The position numbers and the translations under genes are program-made. The notes under the pieces were generated by a model. It was given only the letters and a program-made list of their open reading frames with translations, made no database searches and was not told the origin of the DNA. Shown here one piece after another: positions 8,680-17,386 of a stretch of 64,000 bases of DNA; position 1 is the stretch's first letter; every line of letters begins with the position of its first letter. Source of the stretch: Desulfobacterales bacterium (lineage in GTDB: Bacteria > Desulfobacterota > Desulfobacteria > Desulfobacterales > Desulfosarcinaceae); NCBI GenBank assembly GCA_016218685.1, contig JACRDD010000005.1:62001-126000 (forward strand). Direction: 5' to 3'.

Positions 8680-10169
8680 CGCATCGAATCCTCCGCACAC
8701 CCTCGACCGCCTCGGCAAGCTTCAGCGGCCGGATACTGTCCGCAACCGGACAGACCGTGATGCTGCTGCTTCTGATGGCCGGTCTGGCCTGGGCCGCCGA
8801 AACGGCGACCATCCTGGTGCAGGATCTCAATGTGCGCTCGGGGCCGGGACCCACGCACGCGGTGGTCTTCAAACTGGCCGAAAAGAGCCGGGTAAGCGTG
8901 CTCTCCCGCACCCGGGAGTGGCTCAAGATCGAATTCAAGGGCCGGCAGGGATACATCCTGGATGACCCCCGCTTCGTGGATCGACGCAAGGCACCGGCTG
9001 CCGCCGACCAGGCTGCCCCGGCCAAAGGCCAATTAAAGAATTTGCACCGCCAGGCCGAAAAGATCGAAGAGCAGCTCAAGGCCTCCCAGGGCCAATTGGA
9101 AAGCATGACGCGCAAAGAGCAGGGAGTGCTCGACGAAGTGCAAGCCGCCGACGAGGCCTTGGAGAGCGCCCGCCGGGAAGTTCGCCAGGCCCGGACCGAA
9201 ATGGAGGCCTTGCAGCAAAAAGTGAATGCGATCCAAGGGCAATATGCGCTCCTGGAAAAGGAGATCAAGGCCGGCGAAGCATACGCGGCCCAACGCCTGA
9301 TTGCGGTTTACAAACTCAATTGGATGGGCCGAATTCAGTTGCTCGCCAGCGCTAACTCCTTTTTCGAGTTCGTCCAGCGCAAGTCGGCCCTGGAGCGTAT
9401 TTTATCCCAAGACGAGGCGCTGCTGGCCAAACTGCGCACCGATCAGGCCGCCCAGCAGGCCCTGCTGGAACAGCTCAACGCCGGCCAGGCGGAAAAGCAG
9501 GCCTCGGAGCTGGCCCTGAACCAGCGCATCGCGGCCCTGGCCGCCGAGCAGGAGCGGCGCGGCCGATTGCTAAAGAAGATCCGCACGGAAAAGGAGCTGG
9601 AGCGCGCCTCGCTGCTGGCCCTGCGCCAGGCATCAGAGGAGCTGGATAAAACCATCGCCGCGTTGGCTGTGCCCGCGCCGCCGGTCCAGGCACCCGCAAA
9701 ACCGGCAGCGCCCGAAGCGGACGAGCGGCCGCAGTTGATCGTCTCCAGCGGCAAGCAATCGGCCTTCGAATCACACAAAGGGTTGCTCGATTGGCCCGTA
9801 AGGGGTAAGATCATTTCGACTTTTGGACCGTATACCGATCAGAAAAGCAATCTGGTCAACTTCCAAAGCGGCATCAACATCCAGGCCGAGCGCGGTGAGC
9901 CGATCCGCGCCGTAGCCGAAGGTCACGCCATCTTCGCCAACTGGTTCAAGGGTTTCGGCAATATGCTGATTGTCGATCACGGCAACCACTACTACACGGT
10001 GTACGCCCATCTGGAAGAACTCTTCAAGGTCAAGGGCGATCGTGTCGAAAAAGGAGAAGTGATCGCCACCGTGGGCGATTCCGGCTCGCTCGCCGGTCCG
10101 GCGCTGCACTTCGAGGTCCGCCATCACGGCAAACCCATCGATCCACAGCAATGGATGCGTAAAGGATAA
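8676..10169 (+). CDS. EnvC-like murein hydrolase activator (SH3b, coiled coil, degenerate M23 domain)
   Basis: A predicted periplasmic protein of 497 residues. After a signal peptide ending in AGLAWA comes a bacterial SH3 domain (LNVRSGPGPTHAVV, ~45-105), a long coiled coil rich in Gln, Glu and Lys (~115-330), and a LytM/M23 domain (~370-497). In the M23 domain the first two zinc ligands are lost: the canonical HxGxD reads QSGIN, and the HLH motif reads ALH, while YAHL and the final HFEV are kept. This matches EnvC, which activates amidases instead of cutting murein itself. The gene overlaps ftsX by 4 nt. The N-terminal SH3b domain is absent from E. coli EnvC. Confidence 0.88.
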   Translation: MTHRILRTPSTASASFSGRILSATGQTVMLLLLMAGLAWAAETATILVQDLNVRSGPGPTHAVVFKLAEKSRVSVLSRTREWLKIEFKGRQGYILDDPRFVDRRKAPAAADQAAPAKGQLKNLHRQAEKIEEQLKASQGQLESMTRKEQGVLDEVQAADEALESARREVRQARTEMEALQQKVNAIQGQYALLEKEIKAGEAYAAQRLIAVYKLNWMGRIQLLASANSFFEFVQRKSALERILSQDEALLAKLRTDQAAQQALLEQLNAGQAEKQASELALNQRIAALAAEQERRGRLLKKIRTEKELERASLLALRQASEELDKTIAALAVPAPPVQAPAKPAAPEADERPQLIVSSGKQSAFESHKGLLDWPVRGKIISTFGPYTDQKSNLVNFQSGINIQAERGEPIRAVAEGHAIFANWFKGFGNMLIVDHGNHYYTVYAHLEELFKVKGDRVEKGEVIATVGDSGSLAGPALHFEVRHHGKPIDPQQWMRKG

Positions 10170-10188
10170 ATACCAAGGAGATTCCTAC

Positions 10189-11553
10189 ATGTTTGGCTCA
10201 AGAAATGGTTCCCGCTGGGTATTGGCCGGCGTCATCGTCCTGGCCGCGGCACTGTTCGTTCCCGGTGCCTACCGCAACCTGTCCGCCGACAAGGAGCAGA
10301 CCTACGAGGGCCTGAAGATCTTCTCCGATGTCATCGACATGGTTCAGAAGAACTATGTGGATGAGGTGGATTCCAAAAAGCTCATCGAGGACGCCATCCA
10401 GGGAATGGTCGGCAGCCTGGACCCGCACTCGTCCCTGCTCACCCCGGAAGCCCTTAAGGAGTTGCAGATCGACACCCAGGGAGAGTTCACGGGCATCGGC
10501 ATTCATGTGACCATGCGCGACAACCTGGTCACGGTGATCGCGCCCATCGACGGCACCCCGGCCTATAACGCCGGTATCAAGGCCGGCGATAAGATCGTAA
10601 AGGTGGATGGAACGTCGGTGGACAACCTCACCGATGCCGTCAAGCGCATGCGCGGTCCCAAAGGCACCGAGGTGACCATCACGGTGATCCGCGAAGCAGA
10701 ACCCAAGCCCCTGGACTTCAAACTGATCCGCGATGTCATTCCCATTCAAAGCGTCAAGGCCACCGTGATCCAGCCGGGCTACGGCTACGTATGGGTGACC
10801 CACTTCCGGGAGAATACGGCCGACGATCTGGAAGCGGCCCTGCAAAAAATGGAAAAATCGGAAAAACCGCTCAAAGGCTTGATCCTCGATCTGCGCGACA
10901 ATCCCGGCGGTGTGCTCGACCAGGCCATCCGCATCTCCGACATCTTCCTCGATGAAGGGGTCATCATGACCAGCAAGGGCCGCCTGGAGCGCCATACCCG
11001 GGTCTACTCGGCCACCAAGAGCGGCACGCCGCGCACCTATCCCATGGTGGTGCTGATCAACGGCGGCAGCGCCAGCGCCTCGGAGATCGTGGCCGGTGCC
11101 TTGCAAGACGCCAAGCGCGCCCTGATCCTGGGCAGCACTTCGTTTGGCAAAGGCTCGGTGCAGGCCATCGAAAACATCCGGGACGGCTATGCCTTGAAAC
11201 TGACCATCGCCCGCTACTATACCCCCAGCGGCCGCTCGATCCAGGCCAAGGGCGTGGAGCCGGACATCGCGGTGCCGCACCAGATCATCGAAGAAGAGGT
11301 CACCGAAAAAGAGCGCCTGTTCAAGGAGCGCGACCTGGCCAACCACCTGGAAGGGGATGGCGACAAAAAGGCCCCGGCCGAAAAGCCAAAGGCGCCCGAG
11401 CCCAAGAAGCCGGATGCCAAGCCCTCCGACGAACCGGCCAAAACCCGGCTGAGCCCGCTCAGCGCCGAGCAACTGGTCAAGGACAGCCAGGTGCGGCGCG
11501 CCCTGGACATTCTGATCAGCCACGAGGTTTTCAAAAAACTGGGCAATGGCTAA
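10189..11553 (+). CDS. Carboxy-terminal processing protease (S41 family, CtpA/Prc type)
   Basis: A 454-residue periplasmic serine protease anchored or exported by an N-terminal hydrophobic segment (WVLAGVIVLAAALFVPGAY). It has a PDZ domain (about GEFTGIGIHVTMRDNLVTV) and the S41 catalytic core with Ser in GGSASASEIVAGAL and Lys in STSFGKGSVQ, the Ser-Lys dyad of this family. The C-terminus has a Lys/Pro/Ala-rich linker. Proteases of this family cut other exported proteins, often murein hydrolases; its position after the EnvC-like gene fits that role, by inference. AAGGAG lies upstream of the ATG. Confidence 0.92.
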   Translation: MFGSRNGSRWVLAGVIVLAAALFVPGAYRNLSADKEQTYEGLKIFSDVIDMVQKNYVDEVDSKKLIEDAIQGMVGSLDPHSSLLTPEALKELQIDTQGEFTGIGIHVTMRDNLVTVIAPIDGTPAYNAGIKAGDKIVKVDGTSVDNLTDAVKRMRGPKGTEVTITVIREAEPKPLDFKLIRDVIPIQSVKATVIQPGYGYVWVTHFRENTADDLEAALQKMEKSEKPLKGLILDLRDNPGGVLDQAIRISDIFLDEGVIMTSKGRLERHTRVYSATKSGTPRTYPMVVLINGGSASASEIVAGALQDAKRALILGSTSFGKGSVQAIENIRDGYALKLTIARYYTPSGRSIQAKGVEPDIAVPHQIIEEEVTEKERLFKERDLANHLEGDGDKKAPAEKPKAPEPKKPDAKPSDEPAKTRLSPLSAEQLVKDSQVRRALDILISHEVFKKLGNG

Positions 11554-12586
11554 AAAGCGCGCCCAGAGCAAACGCGGCGGCCGCAAACGCTCCCGGGGTC
11601 CGGATTACTCTCTGCAAACCCTGAAGATCGTCTGCGGCCTCTGCGTCTTGGCGCTGCTGGTGATTGGCGCCGGCTTTCTGGCCGAGCTGCTGCTGGACCA
11701 GCCGCGCGTGCCCGCCAAGGCCGCCAAGGCCGCGGTCGAACCCAAGCAACGCTATCGCGTTCCGCCGGTGGCCGCGCCGGCCAAAAAGCCGGTCTACGAG
11801 GTCTTCCCCCAGAGTTCGCCGCCGGCTCAGGCGGTGGCCCGGCCGTCGCTCCCGGAACGGCTGCCCCAAATACCGGGCGAGCGGCCGCCGCTGGTGGCCA
11901 TCATCATCGACGACATCGGCTACGACCGCCATATCGCCGCCCAGCTCATGGAGCTGAACGTGCCGTTGACCTTCTCCATGCTGCCCAACGCACCGTTCAG
12001 CCGTCAGATCCTGCCCCAGGCCCGGGCCAAGGGACTCGAGATCATGCTGCACCTGCCCATGGAACCCAACGAGTACCCGGAGATTGATCCGGGCGCCGGC
12101 GCCCTGTTTGCCCATATGGCGCCGGATGCCCTGATCGCCCAGCTCAACGCCAATTTGGATCTGTTCTCGGGCGTCAAGGGGGTCAACAACCACATGGGAT
12201 CACGCGTCTCGGCCTCTTCGGAACAGATGCGCCAGATCTTTTCGATCCTCAAGAAACGCGGCCTCTTCTATATCGACAGCCGCACCGCCGCCAATACGGT
12301 GGCCGAATCCTCGGCCCGGTTGCTGCAACTGCCGTTTGCCGAGCGGGACATCTTCCTCGATCACAAGGAAGATGCCGCCTTTATCCGCAATCAACTGACC
12401 CTGTTGATCAAACGCGCCCAGGCCCAAGGCTTCGCCGTGGCCATCGGCCACCCCTACCCGGCCACCGTTCAGGTGCTCCAGGAGTTTCTGCCCCAGCTCA
12501 AGACCAAGGTATCGCTGGTGCAGGCCTCCACCGTGGTGGAGCAATCCATGCTGGCCCAAGCCAATGCCGCCCACGCCGCGCGCTGA
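11546..12586 (+). CDS. Divergent polysaccharide deacetylase, YibQ-like
   Basis: A 346-residue protein with a basic N-terminus, one transmembrane helix (ILK... to LLVIGAGFLAELLL, ~35-55), a Pro/Ala-rich linker, then a divergent polysaccharide deacetylase domain beginning PLVAIIIDDIGYD. Conserved stretches include IMLHLPMEP, VNNHMGSR and FYIDSRT. In E. coli yibQ also sits next to envC, so the order EnvC-CtpA-YibQ here preserves a known neighbourhood. The enzymatic activity of the family is unproven. The gene overlaps the protease gene by 8 nt. Confidence 0.85.
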   Translation: MAKKRAQSKRGGRKRSRGPDYSLQTLKIVCGLCVLALLVIGAGFLAELLLDQPRVPAKAAKAAVEPKQRYRVPPVAAPAKKPVYEVFPQSSPPAQAVARPSLPERLPQIPGERPPLVAIIIDDIGYDRHIAAQLMELNVPLTFSMLPNAPFSRQILPQARAKGLEIMLHLPMEPNEYPEIDPGAGALFAHMAPDALIAQLNANLDLFSGVKGVNNHMGSRVSASSEQMRQIFSILKKRGLFYIDSRTAANTVAESSARLLQLPFAERDIFLDHKEDAAFIRNQLTLLIKRAQAQGFAVAIGHPYPATVQVLQEFLPQLKTKVSLVQASTVVEQSMLAQANAAHAAR

Positions 12587-12629
12587 TTTTCTGCCTTTTA
12601 ATTTCCGCCTTCAGCCTGATTCCCCAGGG

Positions 12630-12657
12630 TTGACAATTTAAATTTTTTAACCATTAT
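12630..12657 (+). promoter_or_regulatory. Candidate sigma-70 promoter for htpG
   Basis: A perfect -35 box TTGACA (12630-12635), a 16-nt AT-rich spacer and CATTAT (12652-12657) as a four-of-six -10 box. It lies ~50 nt ahead of the htpG start in an AT-rich gap. No CIRCE-type inverted repeat was seen. Confidence 0.55.
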
Positions 12658-12704
12658 TTGGCCGAATTCTCACAGAAAAGCCAGTTTACAAGGAGCCATG
12701 CCCC

Positions 12705-14639
12705 ATGGAAGAAAAAAAACAGACCCACCAGTTTAAAACCGAAGTGCGCCAGATCCTCAACCTGATCGTCAACTCCCTCTACTCCAACCAGGAGATCTTT
12801 TTGCGCGAACTGATCTCCAACGCCTCGGACGCCATCGACAAGCTGCGGTTCAAGTCCCAGACCGAGCCAAGCATCCTGGGCGACGACGGTGAATTCAAGA
12901 TCAAGTTGCGGCCGGACGGCATCGCCCAGATCCTGGAAGTCAGCGACAACGGCATCGGCATGACCCACGACGAGGTGATGGAGAACATCGGCACCATCGC
13001 CAAGAGCGGCACGGCCCAGTTCCTGGAGATGCTCAAGCAGGCTCAGAGCAGCGAGACCCTGACCCCCGAGCTCATCGGCCAGTTCGGCGTCGGCTTCTAC
13101 AGCGCCTTCATGGTGGCCGACAAGATCACCATGGTCACCCGGGCGGTGGGCGCGGCCCCGGATCAGGCCGTGCGCTGGGAATCCACCGGCGACGGCAGCT
13201 TCACCATCGAGCCGGCCACCCGCGACCGCCGGGGCACGACCATCACCCTGCACCTTAAAAAACGCGGCAAGGAGGACCCGGACTACACCGATCAATGGCA
13301 GATCCGGCGCATCGTCAAGCAGCACTCCGATTATGTGGCTTACCCCATCGTCATGGATGTGGAAAAAGAGATCCCCATCCCGGACAAGGAGCAGATCAAG
13401 GACAAGGACGGCAAGCCCATCGGCGAGACCAAGCGCCGGGTCATCGAGGAGGAGACCCTCAACTCCCGCGAGGCCATCTGGGCCAAACCCAAGGACGAGG
13501 TGACCGACCAGGCCCACGATGAGTTCTACAAGCACCTGGCCCACGACTGGAACCCGCCGCTTGCCCGGCTGCACTTCAAGATGGAGGGCACCACCGAGTA
13601 CCACGCCCTGATCTACATTCCCGCCAAGGCGCCCTTCGACCTGTTTCACGCCGAGCGCAAGCACGGCATCCAGCTCTACTGCAAACGGGTCTTCATCATG
13701 GACGACTGCAAAGAGCTGATCCCCGAATACCTGCGCTTCGTCAAAGGTGTGGTGGACGCCCCGGACCTGAATCTCAACGTCAGCCGCGAGATCCTGCAAC
13801 AGGACCGCCTGGTGATGAACATCCGTAACAACCTGGTGAAAAAGGTGCTGGATCTGCTGAGCGAGATGCCGGCCGAGCAGTACGAAAAGTTCTACGAACC
13901 CTTCGGACCGGTCGTCAAAGAGGGCATCTACACCGACAGCAACAAACGCGACAAGATCGCGGCCCTGGCGCGCTACAAGACCACCAAATCCGACGGCAAG
14001 TGGGTTTCCCTGGACGAGTACGTCAAGCGCATGCAGCCCGACCAGAAGGAGATCTATTATATTACCGGCGACGACCTGAACGCCCTGATCCACAACCCCC
14101 ACCTGGAAAAGCTCAAGGAAAAGTCCTACGAGGTGCTGCTCATGGCCGATCCGGTGGACGAGTGGGTGGTGCAGTCGCTCACCGAGTACGACGGCAAGCC
14201 GCTCAAGAGCGCCGAAAAAGGCGACCTGGCCCTGGACAAGGTGGATGAAAAGCACAAAGAGGCGTTCAATGCCCTGTTCGGCTTCATCAAGGGCCAGTTG
14301 GAGGCCAAGGTCAAGGAGGTCAAACCCTCGGTGCGCCTGACCGAATCGGTGGCCTGCCTGGCGGGGGAAGATTACGACATGAGCGCCTACATGGAAAAGC
14401 TGCTCAAGGCCTCCGGCCAGAAACCGCCCGAGGTCAAGCGGGTGCTCGAGCTGAACATGGACCACCCGGTGATGGGGCGCATCAAAACGCTGTACGAAAA
14501 CGACCGCGACAATGCCTCCCTGAAGGATTACTGCCAGGTGCTGTATGACCTGGCCGTGGTGGCCGAGGGCGGCAAACTGGAGAACCCGGCCCGCTTTTCG
14601 CGCCTGGTGGGCGAGATGATGACCCGGGCCATTGCTTAA
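12705..14639 (+). CDS. htpG: Chaperone HtpG (bacterial Hsp90)
   Basis: The ATP-dependent cytoplasmic Hsp90 chaperone, 644 residues, full length. The GHKL ATP-binding domain shows ELISNASDAIDKLRF, EVSDNGIGM, IAKSGT and GQFGVGFYSAFMVADK. The middle domain carries LYCKRVFIMDDCKELIP and LNVSREILQQD, and the C-terminal dimerisation domain follows. AGGAG lies 9 nt before the ATG. It is transcribed from its own candidate promoter and followed by a strong hairpin. Confidence 0.97.
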   Translation: MEEKKQTHQFKTEVRQILNLIVNSLYSNQEIFLRELISNASDAIDKLRFKSQTEPSILGDDGEFKIKLRPDGIAQILEVSDNGIGMTHDEVMENIGTIAKSGTAQFLEMLKQAQSSETLTPELIGQFGVGFYSAFMVADKITMVTRAVGAAPDQAVRWESTGDGSFTIEPATRDRRGTTITLHLKKRGKEDPDYTDQWQIRRIVKQHSDYVAYPIVMDVEKEIPIPDKEQIKDKDGKPIGETKRRVIEEETLNSREAIWAKPKDEVTDQAHDEFYKHLAHDWNPPLARLHFKMEGTTEYHALIYIPAKAPFDLFHAERKHGIQLYCKRVFIMDDCKELIPEYLRFVKGVVDAPDLNLNVSREILQQDRLVMNIRNNLVKKVLDLLSEMPAEQYEKFYEPFGPVVKEGIYTDSNKRDKIAALARYKTTKSDGKWVSLDEYVKRMQPDQKEIYYITGDDLNALIHNPHLEKLKEKSYEVLLMADPVDEWVVQSLTEYDGKPLKSAEKGDLALDKVDEKHKEAFNALFGFIKGQLEAKVKEVKPSVRLTESVACLAGEDYDMSAYMEKLLKASGQKPPEVKRVLELNMDHPVMGRIKTLYENDRDNASLKDYCQVLYDLAVVAEGGKLENPARFSRLVGEMMTRAIA

Positions 14640-14656
14640 CCCCCGGGGATGCTGAT

Positions 14657-14706
14657 ACCGACCCGACGCCGCCCCCGACCTTCTCGGGGTCGGCGTCGCT
14701 GTCGGT
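14657..14706 (+). terminator. Hairpin downstream of htpG
   Basis: A long nested inverted repeat: outer arms ACCGAC/GTCGGT, middle arms GACGCCG/CGGCGTC (14665-14671 with 14691-14697) and inner arms CCCCGA/TCGGGG around a 5-nt loop. Only a short T run follows, so it may be an imperfect intrinsic terminator or a 3'-end stabiliser. Confidence 0.6.
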
Positions 14707-14774
14707 TTCGAGGCTTATCTCCGGCCCATATCTTTAGAATTTGACAAAATCTTATAGGCTTCCTAAAAGGGGCC

Positions 14775-17342
14775 ATGCCCTACTTTTACCACCCCTACGC
14801 GATTCTGCTGATCTGCGCAGTTGGAATCTCCGCCGCCTTGGGCATTACCGTGCTCAAGTACCGCCCGACGTTGGGCACGCTCTCCTTTGCCGTGCTCATG
14901 GGCGCGGTCTGCATGTGGTCTTTTCTGAGTATTTTCGAGGTGATTTCCTACGATCTGCCCATCAAGCAATTCAGCGGGAATCTGAAATATCTCTTCATCG
15001 TCACCATCCCCGTGGCCTGGTTCACCTTCAGCCTGTTTTACTCCAATCGCGCCCGCCGGCTGAGCCCCCGCCACCTGGCCCTGCTGATCATCGTGCCGGC
15101 CTTGACCGTCCTGGTGACCGCCACCAACGGCTATCACCACCTGATGTTTCAAAGCGTCGAGTGGCACCGGGGCAACAACTTGATCATACCGGCGCGCCAT
15201 TTCGGACCCTGGTTCTGGGTGCACACCATCTATTCCTATGGCCTGCTCTTTATCGGCTTCCTGTTCTTGGCCCGCTCCACCGTCGACTCCCAGCGCATTT
15301 ACCGCAGCCAGGGCGTCAGCCTGCTGATCGCGGCCCTGGCCCCCTGGCTGTGCAACATGTTTTTCCTTTTCACGGGAGATCATTCACCCCGCCTGGATCT
15401 GACGCCGTTTGCCTTTACCATCAGCGGCTTGGCCGTCATGTGGGGCATCGTGCGCTACCGCCTGCTGGATATCATTCCCGTGGCCCGGGACATCGTGATT
15501 CAAAACATGAACGATGGGGTCATCGTCCTGGACAGCCACCAGCGCATTCTGGATCTCAATCCGGCGGCCATCGAACTGTTGGGGAGCCAACAACCATCGC
15601 TGATCGGACAACCCGCCACCGGTGCCCTGCCGTGGTGGCCGCACCTGCCCGGCACCAATGGCTTAAACGGCACCCCGGTGGCGCCCCTGAATATGGAGCT
15701 GGAACACCGCAACGGCCAACGGCACCTGCATATCGCTCTATCCAACTTGATTTACAATGAAAAACATCTGGGATACCTGGTGACCCTGCGGGACGCGACC
15801 GCCATGAAAAAGGCCCAGGATGCCTTGCGCCAAAGCGAAGAGCGCTTCAAATCCCTGAGCGAAAACGCCCCCGTGATCATCTTCACGCTGGATGGCACCG
15901 GCAATATCACCTATGTCAATCCCGCCTGGATCACGATCCTGGGCCATGATCGCCAGGCGCTGTTAGGCCGGCAGCTCAGCGCCTTGCTTCCCGAGGATCA
16001 ACGCGAAGCGTTCGGCGCGCTGGTGGCCGGCCTGATCCGCGGCCAGAGCAAGATCGCCGAGAGCACGATCCGTTTCCGCAACAAGGATGGCGAGGAGCGC
16101 ATTTTCGATTTCAGCGCGGCAGTCAATTCCGATGAGGAGGGCCGGATCACCGGCATCATCGGCTTTGCCAAGGACATCACCGAAGAAGACCACCTCAAAG
16201 CCCAATTGTTCCAAGCCCAGAAGATGGAGGCCATCGGCACCCTGGCCGGCGGCGTGGCCCATGATTTCAATAACCTGCTCATGGGCATGCAGGCCAACGT
16301 GTCGTTGCTGCGCCTGGAAAACGAATCCACCGAACAGTCCCAGGAAAAGCTCACGCGCATCGAAGAGCAGATCCAGAGCGGTGCCTCCCTGACGCGCCAA
16401 TTGCTGGGCTATGCCCGCAAGGGCAAGTACGTGGTCAGCGCCATCGACGTGCACCCGCTGATCCAAGAGACCCTGGAGGTGGTGCAGCGCACCAACAAAA
16501 ACATCCGCGTACACTACGATCTGAAGGCCGCGCCGGCCGTGCTGGAGGCGGATCGCGGCCAGATGGAGCTGGTATTTTTGAATCTTTTCGTCAATGCCGT
16601 GGATGCCATGCCCAAGGGCGGAGACCTGACCGTCACCACCAATCTGGTGCACCATCCCGATGGTGCCGGCGTTTGGCCCGAGAAAGTGGAACCCGGACGC
16701 TACGTCGAAATCAAGGTCACCGACACGGGCGTGGGCATGGCGCCCGCCATCATGGAGCGCATCTTCGAGCCCTTTTTCACCACCAAGGAGATCGGGCGCG
16801 GCACGGGCCTTGGCCTGGCGTCGGTATACGGCGTGGTCAAAAATCACCGCGGGTATATCCGGGTCACCTCTAAAGTGGGCCACGGCACCACCTTCGTGCT
16901 CCTATTTCCACCGGCCACCACCCTCACCCAAAAAGCGGCGCCGGCGGCCGCCCAAGCCATCGTCTACCCCCAAGGCCGCTATGTGCTGCTGGTGGACGAC
17001 GAGGCGCCCATTCTGCAATACATCGGCGAAATGGTCCACAGCCTGGGCTTCAAGGTGCACCTGGCCGGCAGCGGCCTGGAGGCCATTCGCCTCTTCAAGG
17101 CCAACCACCAGGAGATCGACTTCGTCATCCTGGATATGATCATGCCCGACACGGACGGCTGGCAGGTGTTCAAGGCCCTCAAGGCCACGGCCCCGGACGT
17201 CAAGGTGATCATCGCCAGCGGCTACGGCCTGAGCGAACAGTCCCAGAGCATCCTGAAACACGGACCCCACATCATGCTGCCCAAGCCCTTCACCCGCAGC
17301 GAACTGGCCGAAGCCATCGCCAAGCTGCTGGGCGCCAGGTAA
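14775..17342 (+). CDS. Hybrid sensor histidine kinase / response regulator
   Basis: An 855-residue membrane sensor. The first ~230 residues hold seven or so hydrophobic helices (7TM-type N-terminal sensor). A PAS-like segment (~235-340) and a clear PAS domain follow (SLSENAPVIIFTLDGTGNITYVN, ~355-475). Next come a HisKA domain with phospho-acceptor His in GGVAHDFNNLL, and a HATPase_c domain with DTGVGM and GTGLGLASVYG. A C-terminal receiver domain (YVLLVDDEAPI; Asp in VILDMIMPD; KP in LPKPF) completes it. The signal and target genes are unknown; no separate response regulator is adjacent. An AAAGGGG element precedes the ATG. Confidence 0.93.
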   Translation: MPYFYHPYAILLICAVGISAALGITVLKYRPTLGTLSFAVLMGAVCMWSFLSIFEVISYDLPIKQFSGNLKYLFIVTIPVAWFTFSLFYSNRARRLSPRHLALLIIVPALTVLVTATNGYHHLMFQSVEWHRGNNLIIPARHFGPWFWVHTIYSYGLLFIGFLFLARSTVDSQRIYRSQGVSLLIAALAPWLCNMFFLFTGDHSPRLDLTPFAFTISGLAVMWGIVRYRLLDIIPVARDIVIQNMNDGVIVLDSHQRILDLNPAAIELLGSQQPSLIGQPATGALPWWPHLPGTNGLNGTPVAPLNMELEHRNGQRHLHIALSNLIYNEKHLGYLVTLRDATAMKKAQDALRQSEERFKSLSENAPVIIFTLDGTGNITYVNPAWITILGHDRQALLGRQLSALLPEDQREAFGALVAGLIRGQSKIAESTIRFRNKDGEERIFDFSAAVNSDEEGRITGIIGFAKDITEEDHLKAQLFQAQKMEAIGTLAGGVAHDFNNLLMGMQANVSLLRLENESTEQSQEKLTRIEEQIQSGASLTRQLLGYARKGKYVVSAIDVHPLIQETLEVVQRTNKNIRVHYDLKAAPAVLEADRGQMELVFLNLFVNAVDAMPKGGDLTVTTNLVHHPDGAGVWPEKVEPGRYVEIKVTDTGVGMAPAIMERIFEPFFTTKEIGRGTGLGLASVYGVVKNHRGYIRVTSKVGHGTTFVLLFPPATTLTQKAAPAAAQAIVYPQGRYVLLVDDEAPILQYIGEMVHSLGFKVHLAGSGLEAIRLFKANHQEIDFVILDMIMPDTDGWQVFKALKATAPDVKVIIASGYGLSEQSQSILKHGPHIMLPKPFTRSELAEAIAKLLGAR

Positions 17343-17386
17343 GCGCCTCACAACCAAACACAATGAATTGGTTCTTGCCTTTGGGA

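Noticed and set aside
9771..10169. EnvC-like protein as an active M23 endopeptidase
   Set aside because: The first zinc ligands (His, Asp) are replaced by Gln and Asn, as in non-catalytic activators.
14741..14757. TTGACA and TTATAG near the hybrid kinase gene, taken as a promoter
   Set aside because: Only 5 nt separate the two boxes, and any proper -10 would fall on the ribosome site.
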